A stretch of 64,000 nt of DNA from Bimastos eiseni. Its lineage: Eukaryota; Annelida; Clitellata; Crassiclitellata; Lumbricidae. Position numbers and translations under genes: made by a program. The first letter of the stretch is position 1, and every line of letters begins with the position of its first letter. This document shows, one piece after another, positions 15,501 to 28,570 of the stretch. The stretch spans positions 2,328,295-2,392,294 of the forward strand of contig OY365817.1 in assembly GCA_959347315.1 (NCBI GenBank). The letters are read 5' to 3'. The notes under the pieces are model-generated. The model was given only the letters and a program-made list of their open reading frames with translations, had not been told where the DNA came from and did no database searches.

Positions 15501-18500
15501 GCCTTCGTTGTTAGCAATAAGTGGCATAATTTGCAATCAACAATTATCTATTATCATTAGGCCTATTATAATTATTATTAGCATGTCTCACTTACAAAGT
15601 ATAGTCGCAATATGGCTGCAAGTAAACTTTCTTAATAACATATTGCTTATCAGACACCTGAAAATTATTTTACGTCATTACTATAATACCGATATATTTT
15701 GACCGAGCGATTGTATCTATTTTTAGGTTTATCCGTCCCCAGACGAGAGAAGCTTTCGTTTAGGTCAATGTAAACGGCTGTAGAAGGCATGAAGCCACAA
15801 GATCAAGACATCGTTAGTTGCTATGGCTACAAACCATCTTGCGCATTTAGCCCTGCCAATACTCTAGCTGTGGTAATGCTGGTCTAAAGCCCGAAATAGG
15901 AGGAGGGAGACAGTGGACTCAGAACATCTGTGTTAGGACAGCGTATTGTTAAACAACAACCAAGAATGTGCATATTCAATGAGAAATTGGCAAATACATT
16001 GAGCCACTTTCCTTCCAAGTAGGGGTGGGGGATGGGTGGGGGGGGTTGTATTTACACCGTTCGCAGCCCCATTGCCTACTGGCCTGCAAAGAAAGACCGA
16101 TAACGAAAATGAGTGTACACTGTTTATAGTCAAGTCAGACGTTGAAGCTGGAGATATGTGTTAAATGTTCAATAAGTCAGAGATAAGATTGAATGAATAG
16201 TCTGTAGGGACTCTATTAATCTGTGTATGGTCGTCTCATTGCTTTTGCAATAATCTATCTTGCACCAGCGATTAAAGCCACTTCAACCTCCTTCGCTGCC
16301 TCTGATTCAGTCCTTGAAAGCCATTATCTATTATCATGGTTTTGTTTGACGAATCCAAAGGTCTCATGATTTGTACCTCACTTCTAGTGGCGCAACATAA
16401 AAGTGCAATTGCTGTCGAAATTAGAGCAGTGAACGTGAGAATGAAACGCCGCAGAGAAACGAGCTACAACGAACCTTCTGGCGATCATCGAGTTCGAGCA
16501 TTGCACCAAGGGACCACATCAATGCAAATACGATGAGAATGCGGAGATGATCTGGACTCAGTTCCGGATGGTCCTTGTTCTCCTCTTCTGCAGGAATCAG
16601 TCCTTCCAGAAGATCGAGCGCTTGTCTCACGTACATGCACTCAAGCACCTGCAACAAGCGTAAAGGTGGGTAAGGTGGGTTGGGTTATGCTCAAGGGTGC
16701 TGTGGTTCACGAAGTGTTCAAAGGTTGCGTGAGCCAACCTAAGGGAACACCGCCAGTGTTCGCACTCTGGCAGCGCCAACTACAAACCTGGATAAAGGAG
16801 GAGAGCGTCGTTACACTGAACCCAACTAAGCCAAGTACACACCCAAAATGCATAAGATAATACATTATCTCTGATATCAGAACATTTATCACATTATTAT
16901 TATGATTTTGTATCGTTTCATTGTTTCCAAGAACGTCATGTGAGCATGCTCGTACATCGGCATCACAGTCAAACATTATGTGAGCATTGGTGTCTTTGGC
17001 GCCATGGCTCCTGCATGGTGCAAGGCATGCCACGATAAAAAAATTAATGTTACGAGTTACGGTTCCAGTAAGATGACAAATGACCGACGACAATGGAGAT
17101 AATTTTTTCGTACCCATCGCCGCCACATGGCTAACCTCAGGAGACAATGATGGTGTTTATTTTTATGACGACGATTATGAGGGATCATGAAGAAAGCGAC
17201 GGCCAGATGAAGAATGTCACTCCATAAGCCTATTTTTCTCGAATACCATGGGGCTCCAGTTTGAGTAGAATACAGATGTCGAGAAAGAAGAAGACGATTT
17301 GCCAGAGTAGGAATGTGAACAAGACCTCCATTCACAGTTGGTCCGAATCATCGATTCTTGGCGTCTAATAAATGCATAACGATAATGTTCTGTCATTGTA
17401 TATATTCAGTGAATGACCTCCATCTTTGGACTGAGTTCTTGGACGATGTATCGATATAAATCGAACCAGATGCTTTTGAATGTACTGAAGATTATCTCAG
17501 TCTGATTGGCAAGACGCTTCTGCAACCAACCTAGTCATCAAAAGTAGCCACGGAACAAGTCAATCAATGAACAGGAAATACAAAACAGTATCATAATAAG
17601 TATTATTGTTATATATTATTACTATTATTAGGATCGCCCTCCTCCTGTGGGCTGCCGAACGACAGCGGCAACTGGATACCCCCGCGAGACAACTCATCTT
17701 TTTCGACGACCATCCAATTGTACACAGCGTTTTAATGCAGTGGTATTCAGAGGCTCCTTTGTTCAGAACGTTGGAGACGAGAATCTTTAACACAGTTCTA
17801 TAGCATCTTAGAGATTAAGGGATATTTTTTACTTAACAACCGTGAATATTGCTATACAAGGGCGCCAGCGGCAATAGGATCATCGCCGCCTCAGTGGAAC
17901 TCCACCTCTGTGTGTACTCTGGTAGTATCAGTTCCAAGCCATTCTAAAGGAGGCGGGCGACGCTAGCACAGTAGATTTTATGATACTGTGCTAACGCCTG
18001 AGTAGAGACTCGAATAAAAGTGTCAATAAACGAATCAATCAGTCAATAGAGGCTTTGGAAATCGCTTTCAAATTTGGTTCTTCTGTAATTAATTATTCGT
18101 TAATGTCGCTCAGGTCTAAACTTACGCAGCATCTTTCAACTTGTTTCCCTTCTTGTTCCTCTCATCCAATGGATTTCCAACCCCACATCTCCAATACCTC
18201 ATGAATTCTGATTGTGAGTCTATTCAAAGTGACCATCGACTAGTATCAGTAAGATTATGAAACAGCGCTACAGAAGTCACTGAATTAGATGGCAGGATTA
18301 CGGACCAAACCTTAAAGGATTGGATACTAGTCGTTTCATAGGGTCGCTAAAGAGATGGGCTCTAAACCCGTGCATTTCAACTTAAATTTACAATGTATGT
18401 ATTGAATATACTCAATTTATGAACAGACAACGGTAGACCCTACTCAGTAGAGTATACTATAGTAACTATAGAACAAAGAAGGCCCAGAGAACAGTTTAAA

Positions 18501-21500
18501 TTTATGTCTTTTCTGAATTCAGTTGAACTATTTTTAAAGAGAATTGAAGCATGGCGAGATTGGCGACCCATCTGACATCTCTTTTGGGTCACAAACTATA
18601 ATTTGGGAAACACTGTTCTAAATAATCGGCTAAATTGTCCCAGAATATTCTGAATAAACAATGAAGAATTTATTGTCGAGACCTTGAAGAATTGGACTCC
18701 AGTCGAGGACTGAGCTGCTCATGAAGACCATTCCGTTGCGAGAGACGGTGGCTGGTGAGGCGTTGTCGATGTTGTGGACCTCGAAAATGATCTTGCAGCT
18801 AGGCGACATCGGGATCCGGTCGCCGTTGGCCAAGGTCAAGGTCTTGTTGTCATCGAGGACGGAATTGAGGTTCTCTATCCAGATGGCGTCGACTGGACCG
18901 TCCAGTACGAGCCAGATATGGTCACCCTGGAGAGAAAACATGGACACACTAACAGATGAACTGCACTGACTCCTAGTGTGCGAGGCATGCACACTTCTGA
19001 GCTCTGGGAAACTTGGAAAGAATGGAAATATCAGAGGGACAATACAATACAACAAAGTTATATTGTATAAATCAGCACTTAACAATCGTTTCTATTCATG
19101 GTCAGATAATTTTTTCATACTTCTCCTTCATGATCCACTCACATTTTTGTCATCCATACTGAAAGAAATTTCTTGTGTTTTGAGATACCTAGTTGCCGGT
19201 GGAGTGACCGACTGCTTGTAGCACACGATAATCTTCTTATATATTTAGTTTAGTTAAAATTAATAAAATCAAATATTACTTTAAAAGATTTAGGCGATTC
19301 AGCACTTCTCTTCTATGGCCGGTGTGGGTCGTGACCCACTGTGTGCAAAACGCTTGTACAGATGAGTTTAATGGGAGGAGATATAATATAAAACCTAAAT
19401 CAGACAAATACATGTACTCCACCTTCTTCGCTTTATGCGTTCGTCTCCAGAGTGTTGAAAAGATTCCATCCGTCCAATCATTCGTTGCAACATCGAGTCG
19501 TCCAAACATCTGAGGAGCAGTGATCGCTTTCGGATTCATTCGCATCTCCTTATGAACAACGCCGCATTCGGTCATTGCCTTCATCAGAGCGTGGATGCAT
19601 TGCGTCTTTCCCGCCCCACTTGGACCGAGGGTCATCATCCCGTGACGCACCAGCTGCGTTTCGTAGAGTTGGATCAGCTTGAGTGACCACGGGGCGTGGT
19701 TGATCAGACCCATCTCCTTCACCTGGTAATTAAGCAGAAATTAATAGGAATAATAATCAAGCACCTCAAACAAGCGAACAAACGATGGTACTAAGCAATT
19801 GCAAGTGTAGGACTTGCTCAAGGTCCCTACACAGTCTCATATGCGAATGGAGAGGAGAGGTTAAGTGGAACGGTGGGCATGAGCAGGTGATAAGAGGGTA
19901 GTGAGATTTTGGGCTTATGGAAGGGAGAGGTAGAGATGACGATTGGGTGGGTAGGGGAGTAGGAGGGAGCATAGGTAGGAAATGAGAAGGGAAGGGAGGT
20001 AGAAGAGAAGGGAGGGGGAAAGGAACACGAAAGCGTGTTCCAGAGCGAGGGGCCAACTACTGAGAAGGCACGATTGTGTTCAGTAGTTGTACGGGCAAAT
20101 GGGACAATGAACAAGCCTCTCGCTCAGTAGAGCGGAGAGAGCGGCGACCCAGTACACTCAAAGTAGAGTAACAGAGATCGCGAAGATAGGCAGAGGCGAG
20201 AACCAGCAAGGACCGCCATAGGCCTGTAACAGTGATAATAGTAGGCACTTAATAAAATAATAAGTAACACATAAATAGACAACAACTACCGATAATAATA
20301 AAAATTATCAACTACAATAATCTCTATGAAATAGGCATTGTAGTGGAGTAATGATATAATTAATCAGGGTGTGGCAATATAGTATATAATATACACATAG
20401 GCGGTCTGTGACACCTGCCTATTCTAATAACCCCTGTTGATTGGTTGTTCCTATAAATTCATATAGCTGGCCCCTATAAAGAGACGGCCCGAAAAGGTTC
20501 GGTCGGTCGATGCGGGCGTAAGGTTGATTTTAAAAAGGTTATCTGATGAACGTGAAGAGGCTGGTGCTCTAATGATATTCATTGCGTAGTGTATGTAGTT
20601 ATTATATTTGTACCAAAGATGTCAAATAGATAGTTTGCTTTCAATATATTATATCATAAAATGTCCTTCTCGTCTCGTCATTCAATAATAAATTAACTTT
20701 CTTCAACTTCAATCATCCTCACATATACATAGTTTAGAGATGGTAATACTAACTCTACATAGGTAGAATATTTATGCCATAGGCCTACCAAAGAGATCAC
20801 ACGAGAGTTATGAGATTCGCTGCTGGAGAGGAGTCAGTGGAGCACATCAAGCATTTCACCGGAGACATGGCCATATTTCGGAATGCGTCCGACAAGACGT
20901 GCAGCAGAACGCAGGACCAACTGCTCAGCTGGAAGGCCTGCATAGAATGAGCAACAGTAATCCAGTCGAACTTTGATGAAAGAGTGAACAAGGGTAGATG
21001 TGGCGTCTGGAGTTAGCGACAGTGAGCACTGAGCAACAGTGCGAAACTGACGCAACTGGTAATAAGAATCACGGCAAAGACGGTGAATATGAGAAGCAGA
21101 GGTGAGCTCTTGGACCAAAGTGACTCCAAGGTCCCGGACGACAGGGAAAATACAAGGAGGGGAGTCAGCAGTAATGGTAGTTAAATAAGTTTAATACATA
21201 ACTGTTAAAATATAATAATTTACAATAGAAAATAAATAGTCTGTCAAATGATAAATTTTTCACGTTTATTTCTTTTACATCTTTGATGGGTCGAGGGCCA
21301 CTATTTGAAGCCTGGCGAGCCACTTTTGGCCCGCGGGCCACAGGTTGGGAATTTCTGGCCTATATGAAAGTTATAGAGGAGCTAAAATTGGACTACTGCA
21401 GCGCCATATATATGCTGAGCTCTCGGCTTATCGGTTGAGATGCTCTGACAGTGTCTTGCGCGCCGCCGCCAGACTTGTAGGCCCCATTGCTAGGGTTGAC

Positions 21501-24500
21501 AGAGTCTCTGGGTACATGCGTAACGTCCTGCGCTGGTTTCCATATCCGCAGCGCATTGCCTACCGAGTCTGTGCGCTGCATTGAGGGCTTGGCGCCCCTC
21601 TACCTCATAGAACTATTTTGCCCCGTTCTCAACGCCGTGGATCGCTGCGTTCTGCTGCGCAAGCGGAGTTACTCTTCCCTCTCACGCGGACTGCTATCTG
21701 TCAGCGCCGTGCTTTTTCACTGGCTGGTCGGGTGACCTGGAATGGCCTTCCATGCAGTGGCACTGCATCTCAGGTCGTTCTCACGCCTTATAGGCCAATC
21801 TGCCCTTTTCTTATCTGGCCTTGTTTGACCGAGCCTAGGTTGGGAGCGTTTCTGAGTAGATGGCCTTGAAGGGGTGCTATATAAAACTGCTGTAACAACA
21901 TCAATATTAATACAACTAATAATCAAGATGATAATTTAAGTTTGATATTACATTATAATGAATCATTTATCTCTATTTTGCTGCTTGGTAACTTTGGTTT
22001 ATTATGACATACATGTTTTCGACATACAAAATTTACGACCTCAGTCAACCTTAGTTGTCTGCTTTTTTCGAAAACATTTAGGCCAACATTGAGTTTGGTT
22101 GTAATTACCCACTTCAATATAATATTACTAAATATCTATAGATCATTATATTTAGTTTCTTTACAGAATATTTATTATTATCCATCCAGAAACAAGTTCT
22201 TACCGTGACATCTCATTATAGCTTCGTACGGATCAGTTAGCCCCAGGTTAAGCCGTCTCCGAATAACAATATATCGCTTATTTTAAACGAAATTAACTGC
22301 AGTCAAACCTTATGTGAATCTGTGACCTATAATTATGCGCTTTATCTTACCAAACGATTCCAGAGTTTTGCATCACTGACGCAAATCGGGCTTTGTCACA
22401 GTTTTATAAACAATTTGAAACAAATTCTCAACATGTATATTGAAAAGCATTTATATTTCAACAGTTGTTTGAAGCTACAGGTAAACGATTGGTTAAGACC
22501 ATTAAACGAAAGGTCAAAAGTCCATTAAACGAAAGGTCAAAAAGACCATTACACGAAAGGTCTAACAGTTTAATACAATTCGTCCATTACTATAGTGATG
22601 TGGTTTATTGTTGTGTGAAACGGAAAATTTATAAGTTCATGCTGTTCATAGACTCATCACCTGTCTCACTTGATAAAGACGAACTACCTCGTTCCTCTCT
22701 CTATTGTAGTGCGTTCCACGGGTAAGATGGAAACCCCGTTCATCCTTGTTCCAACCTTTTGAAATCAAGAGATTAAATTCCGAATCTAAAACCTCCAATT
22801 GACTTTTTGCACCAAATATCACTATTCTGCCATAATCATCTACAGCTGTTACATCACCATCTCTAGAAATTCCTGACTGGTGCTCTCGTATAATTTTTTC
22901 AGTTGTATTGATCTCCTTCACAACTACCATAAGGTCCTTGTTAATCGTACCCAATACAAGGTTTCCGTTTGATTTTTGAATTACACTGGACACATATCTG
23001 AAGCGATGAATATCTCAGGACAACATTATTTCTTGCTGCAAGACACCATCTGCATTGTAAATGCCTACTACAGAAGGATTCGGTTCAACCTGATATGACA
23101 GGACTATAATGCTACCATTGGCTGAGACGAATAGACGCCTTTCATAAAATGACACACTCCGATGATTAATCCATGGTGAAATGTCAAACTGTTGTTTTCA
23201 TTTTTCGTGATGCGCAAGACTGAAAGGCAAACCGATTTTTTGCTAAGTACATACAAACAGTTTGACGTGCTGCAAGCTACCATGTCTTGGCAGCAGAATG
23301 ACAGCTCTTACTTTCTTCATACTGTTGCAGTTGTGAACATTAATACAAAACCCTTTCTTGTTTGGGTTGCAGAGCATAAACATTTCATCTTTAATCGTGG
23401 CCACTCTATAAACGGACATCGGGATCGAAGTAGAATGAAGCAGAATTTCGAAGCGAATTTTCTCCTCAGCTAAAAAAATGAAACTTTTATTAATCGATAT
23501 TTGTACATTTTCTTTTAAAACGCATTCTAAACACTGATGATATTTATGAAGAAGATGATAAAGATGACGACTCCGATGGTGATCACGAAATAACTACTCA
23601 TTTATCGCACCCTTCTATTCTGCTACGGAGTTATATAAATTGTTATTATTATTATTATTAGTGTGACTATCTTTAGCATAAATGAAAAAGGATCTACGAG
23701 GCCTTCAACGTTGTTTAACAGAACAGATTTGTATGGAATTTTCCGTATGAGTCGAGGAGAGTTTGTAGGATATATTAAGTTAAATCGCTGAATAGTCAGC
23801 ATAAGTCGTTGTGACATATAGGCGTTTCGTGAATAACCTGGGGCGCAATGGAGTTTCTGCATTACCATTGTGATGGTGTAACCATAATCAGAAAATACGT
23901 TTTCATTTGCGAACAAAAATCTCCAGATATCGAACTACGAATGGGCGAACACTGACAGACTAGTGCGAACATTCAGAGACAAACATTTGATAGAATCAAC
24001 AGTTGACAGTTGTTATTGCATATATTACTTAGAGTTTTGCGGTTAATCTACACATTACGTGCGCAGTAAAAGTACTCGTTCTAAGGAAAAGTTAAGCGTG
24101 TTTATTTCGTGAACAAACCAGTGGCACGTAGAATTCTGCGAACTTTTGTTCGAAAGAATTTGGCTGTAGCGATACTGTTCCACCGCGAACAGACAGTTCC
24201 AAATCTGCGTATCACAAGATCGGCCTTTGCACTCCACACACGTTTGATGAGCTTCAAACTCGTTACCTCCATCCCTAACACCTCAACCAGGATACGTTCA
24301 AGTAGCTCATTCGGTAGATCTTGCAGCTAAAAGAAAGAAATTAAAGACATTATACCTACTTACACACTTTTTTTATTACCCATCAGCACAAATTTAAGGA
24401 AAGAGGAAAATCAATTGACTAAGCGTCTAGGCAATACATACCACAGCATTTCAATTGATACTAACAGGCTAAACTCAGTCAATTAAATGAGGACGAAATG

Positions 24501-27500
24501 GACAAAACATCACAGGGCTTTGACTTGCCCCTTGTTTAATTCTTCGCGCTTTTTAATAATTATGGTCGTCTCCAAATGGGTTTCAACATCAATTTAGTGC
24601 CCACCTTTGTCAGGTTAACCACGTTTGGCTTTATATACAGCACAGTAATTAGCTGTTACATAGGCGCCGACTCCACAGGGGCAACAGGGACATCCGCTCC
24701 GGTATTCACTTGAGTATCTTTTCTTTTACAGATCGATTGGAAACGCTCCTAAGAAGGTTCTTCGAAGGGGCGCAATACAAAGCTCAGTTGTGATTGAATT
24801 AACAAAATAAATAAAACAATAGCCAGGGGCACAGCCAGAATATTTAAGTCATTTTTCCATGTGGGCTGATCATATTGCAAACACTGAAAGCGTTTAGCAG
24901 TGTAACGACACAAAAGCAAACAGATTGACGAACTATATATCAACGGTGTTAAACAACTGGCGCAAAAACTACGACCGAAAGATTTAACTCTTACTTCTCA
25001 AGTAGTGCTCAGGCCTTATCAGATAAGATTTCAGCCCCTCAAAACACATTTCAATCCTACATGATCCCGTCTCTTCCTGATAACTTTGCCCTAACTTCTA
25101 CAACACCTGAGGAGCTAATTTTCATCAATCAGTCTCTTAAACTTACCCATAGCCCAGGCTCTGATAATATTAACCCATACACTACTAGTGCACTATTAAA
25201 TCTTCTCGCTACTCCCTTTTCGCAAATTATAAACTCTTCCTTTGCTACTGGCATAGTACCCCGGCGTTGAAAATAGTCAGAATTTCACTGATTTTAAACA
25301 GGGCAACAAATCTGAAATTGGTAATTAGGTTAACAGGAAAATAATAAATAATAGGTTAATATTCGTTTTACATTATTTTTCAAAATTAATGGAAAGAGAT
25401 ATATATAATATACTGTACGATTGTGGTACTAAAATGAAAATCCTATATTCTAACCAACATGGATTTCAGGCTGGACATTCAACTCTCATGTCACTACTGG
25501 ATATCCAAGATAAAATATCACAGGCAATTGAAAATAACGAATATTCTGTTGGAATATTTCTAGATCTCTCAAAAGCGTTCGCTTCTGTCGATCATAAATC
25601 CTTCTTAAAAAATTGAAAATTATGGCATCCGAAGATGAACCCTTCTTTGGTCCAAAATTAATCTCGGTAATTGACAACACCAGGTTCAATGCAATAATAG
25701 ACTATCAAAACTTCGCCTTATTGTATTCCGTGTTCCTGAGGGTTCAATTCTAAATAACATACCCCATGTTTCTTCCGTTTTACATTTCGAATTGTTTGCT
25801 GCTGATTCGTACGTTTTTATCTCGCACAAGTCCCATAGAAATTTATTTAAAACTATGAACATCGAACTACTACTCCTTGTTGGTGACTGGTTTAAAGCAA
25901 ACTGGCTTTCACTTAACTTATCTAAAACATCCGTCATTCTATTCAATTCTCACAGGAAAATCCCTCCCATGCAAATACCCACACTATTTACAAAGCGCTC
26001 CACGGTGTCGCGCCTGGATACATTGCAGGTTTCTACAGACTAACGTCGTCGTGCTCAGCTGATTTCCAGCTGCGTGGAGCTGTGCGTAGAGACCTTCTAG
26101 TCCCCAAGACCAAGACTAAATTCGGTGTAGCCGGCCCGCACTGCTGGAATAGCCTTCCGACTGAGGTGCTTTCTGCACCATCGATTGAGATCCTTAGAGC
26201 TCGACTCAAATCTCACCGGTTCAGGAAGGCATATCCCTGACGAACTTATATAGTTATTGTCATAGAATGGTTTTTCTTGTTAGTTTTTCTTACGGCGTTA
26301 TTGTAAAGCGTCTTTGTAGCGTCATGGCCGAGTTACGGCGCTCTAGAAATCGTCCGCTTAATATTAATTAAAAATATTAATTGACGATGTTTTCATTCCT
26401 CAAATTTGCTAAAGTAATTACTAAAGTAAATTTTCTTGGCGTCGTGACAGATCAAAATCTGACCTGGAAGAAACATATTTCTCAAATATCGATAAAATAG
26501 GCCAAAATATAGGTACATGTATTTTATCGTGCATCTCACATAAGTTCCCAATGCACATCTTAACCAACTTACATGTATATTACTCCTTAATTCATCCGTA
26601 CTTAGGATATTGCAATATGATTTGAGCGTCGAACTATGCCTCACGACTTACACGTTTGGTTATTTTACAGAAAAGAGCTGTTCGAATTATAACAAAATCT
26701 GATTATAATTGTCCAATTGCTCATCCTTTCTGTCTCCACCGCATCCAAACATTAGATCCGATTAGAACATTGCAAACTGGTGAATTTATGTTTCGCTATA
26801 AACAGGTCTTGTTGCCTCACACCTTTAGTGGGTATTTTAACACTGGACCAGCCATTCACTCTTACAGTTCTAGGGCAACCTTCAATTATAGAACGACCTT
26901 TGCTCACACTAACACTTCGTAAATTCTCCATCAAGATAACTGGTCCTACAGTTTGGAACAATCTTCCTTCTGACATCTTTGGCGTTTCTCATCACCTGCT
27001 CTTCAAAAAACTCTTGCGTGCTCATCTTCTAACTCTAATGTATAATAATGTCTTTTCTTTTGTTCATTTTAGCCTAAAAATTAGAGCACCAAAAATATTA
27101 AATATGCCAACACTACAAATTTAAATGTTAATAATTCCCAATTTGGCATGTTATCTACCTCTATCTAATTGTATAGGTACATAGGCGACCCTGCCCAGAG
27201 CGACCTTGGCCCTTTTGCAGCCCAACTTTGTTACTAGTATAAAAATTTACGATCAAGTGCTCTTGTATTTTGGGAACAATAAAGACTTATGTGCCTTCCA
27301 AGAAAAGAAAAACTCGACGGAATTGGATCAACAGCCCCTTTAGCAGTCCCTAGCTGCCCCTTATGTCAATAACTAAGTCGTCTGTAGAAGTATAAATTGG
27401 TCTTCGTAATAATTCTGTTAAATAGCAGTGAATGAAGACTGTTGAATGACTGTTGCTGCCCATGCATAACATCGTTTCTTTCCCTTCTGAATAATAAGAA

Positions 27501-28517
27501 AGGTAATTGGACGGAGAACATGAACTGCAAAAAATAGCAGACTACAAACCACATTTTCAAGTTCTACACAAGCTTTAGATTTAAAGAAGAGTGATGAATT
27601 TGAATTTAATGTCACGTGGCTTACGTTTGTGTCACTCAGTGAGGCCAGTTTTACACGTTTAGCGTCCTCCTCCTTTTGAATAACATCTACAAGAGGAAAT
27701 AATCCGATTACATTCGAATAAAAAGAATGTCCTAAATAAATACATAATTCAATAAAACATGTGATCAGAATAAGAAACGTTCGTCTTGTATACGCTTTTG
27801 CAATGCTGAGGATTGACTACATGGCTCTATTCTAGCGTTAACAATTGTTCATTTACATACAAAATTGGGCTTACTTATAGTAGGCCTACTTAGGACTCCA
27901 TCCCGCGCATAATAAATTCCAAACTGAAAGTATAATCGAAAACAATCTCTAACGTTAGCAAAAATGTTCATTTATATGTAGGCCTAAACAAAACTTAATG
28001 TGTAATGATAATCGAAAAATCTCTTTACAAATCATAGGCTCTATTATAGAAAATTTATTCCAATTAACGTACGGTCTGAGTCTTCATTCGTTTGGTTGTT
28101 GCTACTGGATTTAGCTGCTCCTCTTTTCGTGGCCATTGTGAAATGACAACCTCAAGTGTTGACGACCAAATTTATGTAATAAAAGTATTACGCGCAATAA
28201 GTTAAACGCATATTCAAAATATTATGAGCTAGAGAAGAAATACACTTTTGTTCCAATCGCTATAGAGACCTTCGGTCCCCTCAATAGTGAGGGCCTCGCC
28301 TTTCTGTCTGAGACTGGACGCCGACTTTCGACAACTACCGGTGACACCCGAGAGACAAACTTCCTTTTCCAGAACTTGTCAGCATTGATCCAACGTTTCA
28401 ATGCGGTGGCTTTTCAGGGCACTATGTCAAGATTACAATCCACTGACAAGCGGCGACCCAGATGGTCTGATGACAGATCCGTTGGCAATGCCAACGATGA
28501 ATAACACTATATGTGAC

Positions 28518-28570
<53 letters not shown>

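Noticed and set aside
16707..17335. Minus-strand frames of 146 and 92 codons between dynein exons 22 and 23
   Set aside because: They do not match the dynein family, and exons 22 and 23 already join in phase with a continuous protein.
23623..23916. 97-codon minus-strand frame between F-box exons 3 and 4
   Set aside because: Exons 3 and 4 join in phase without it and I see no domain; left as intron sequence.
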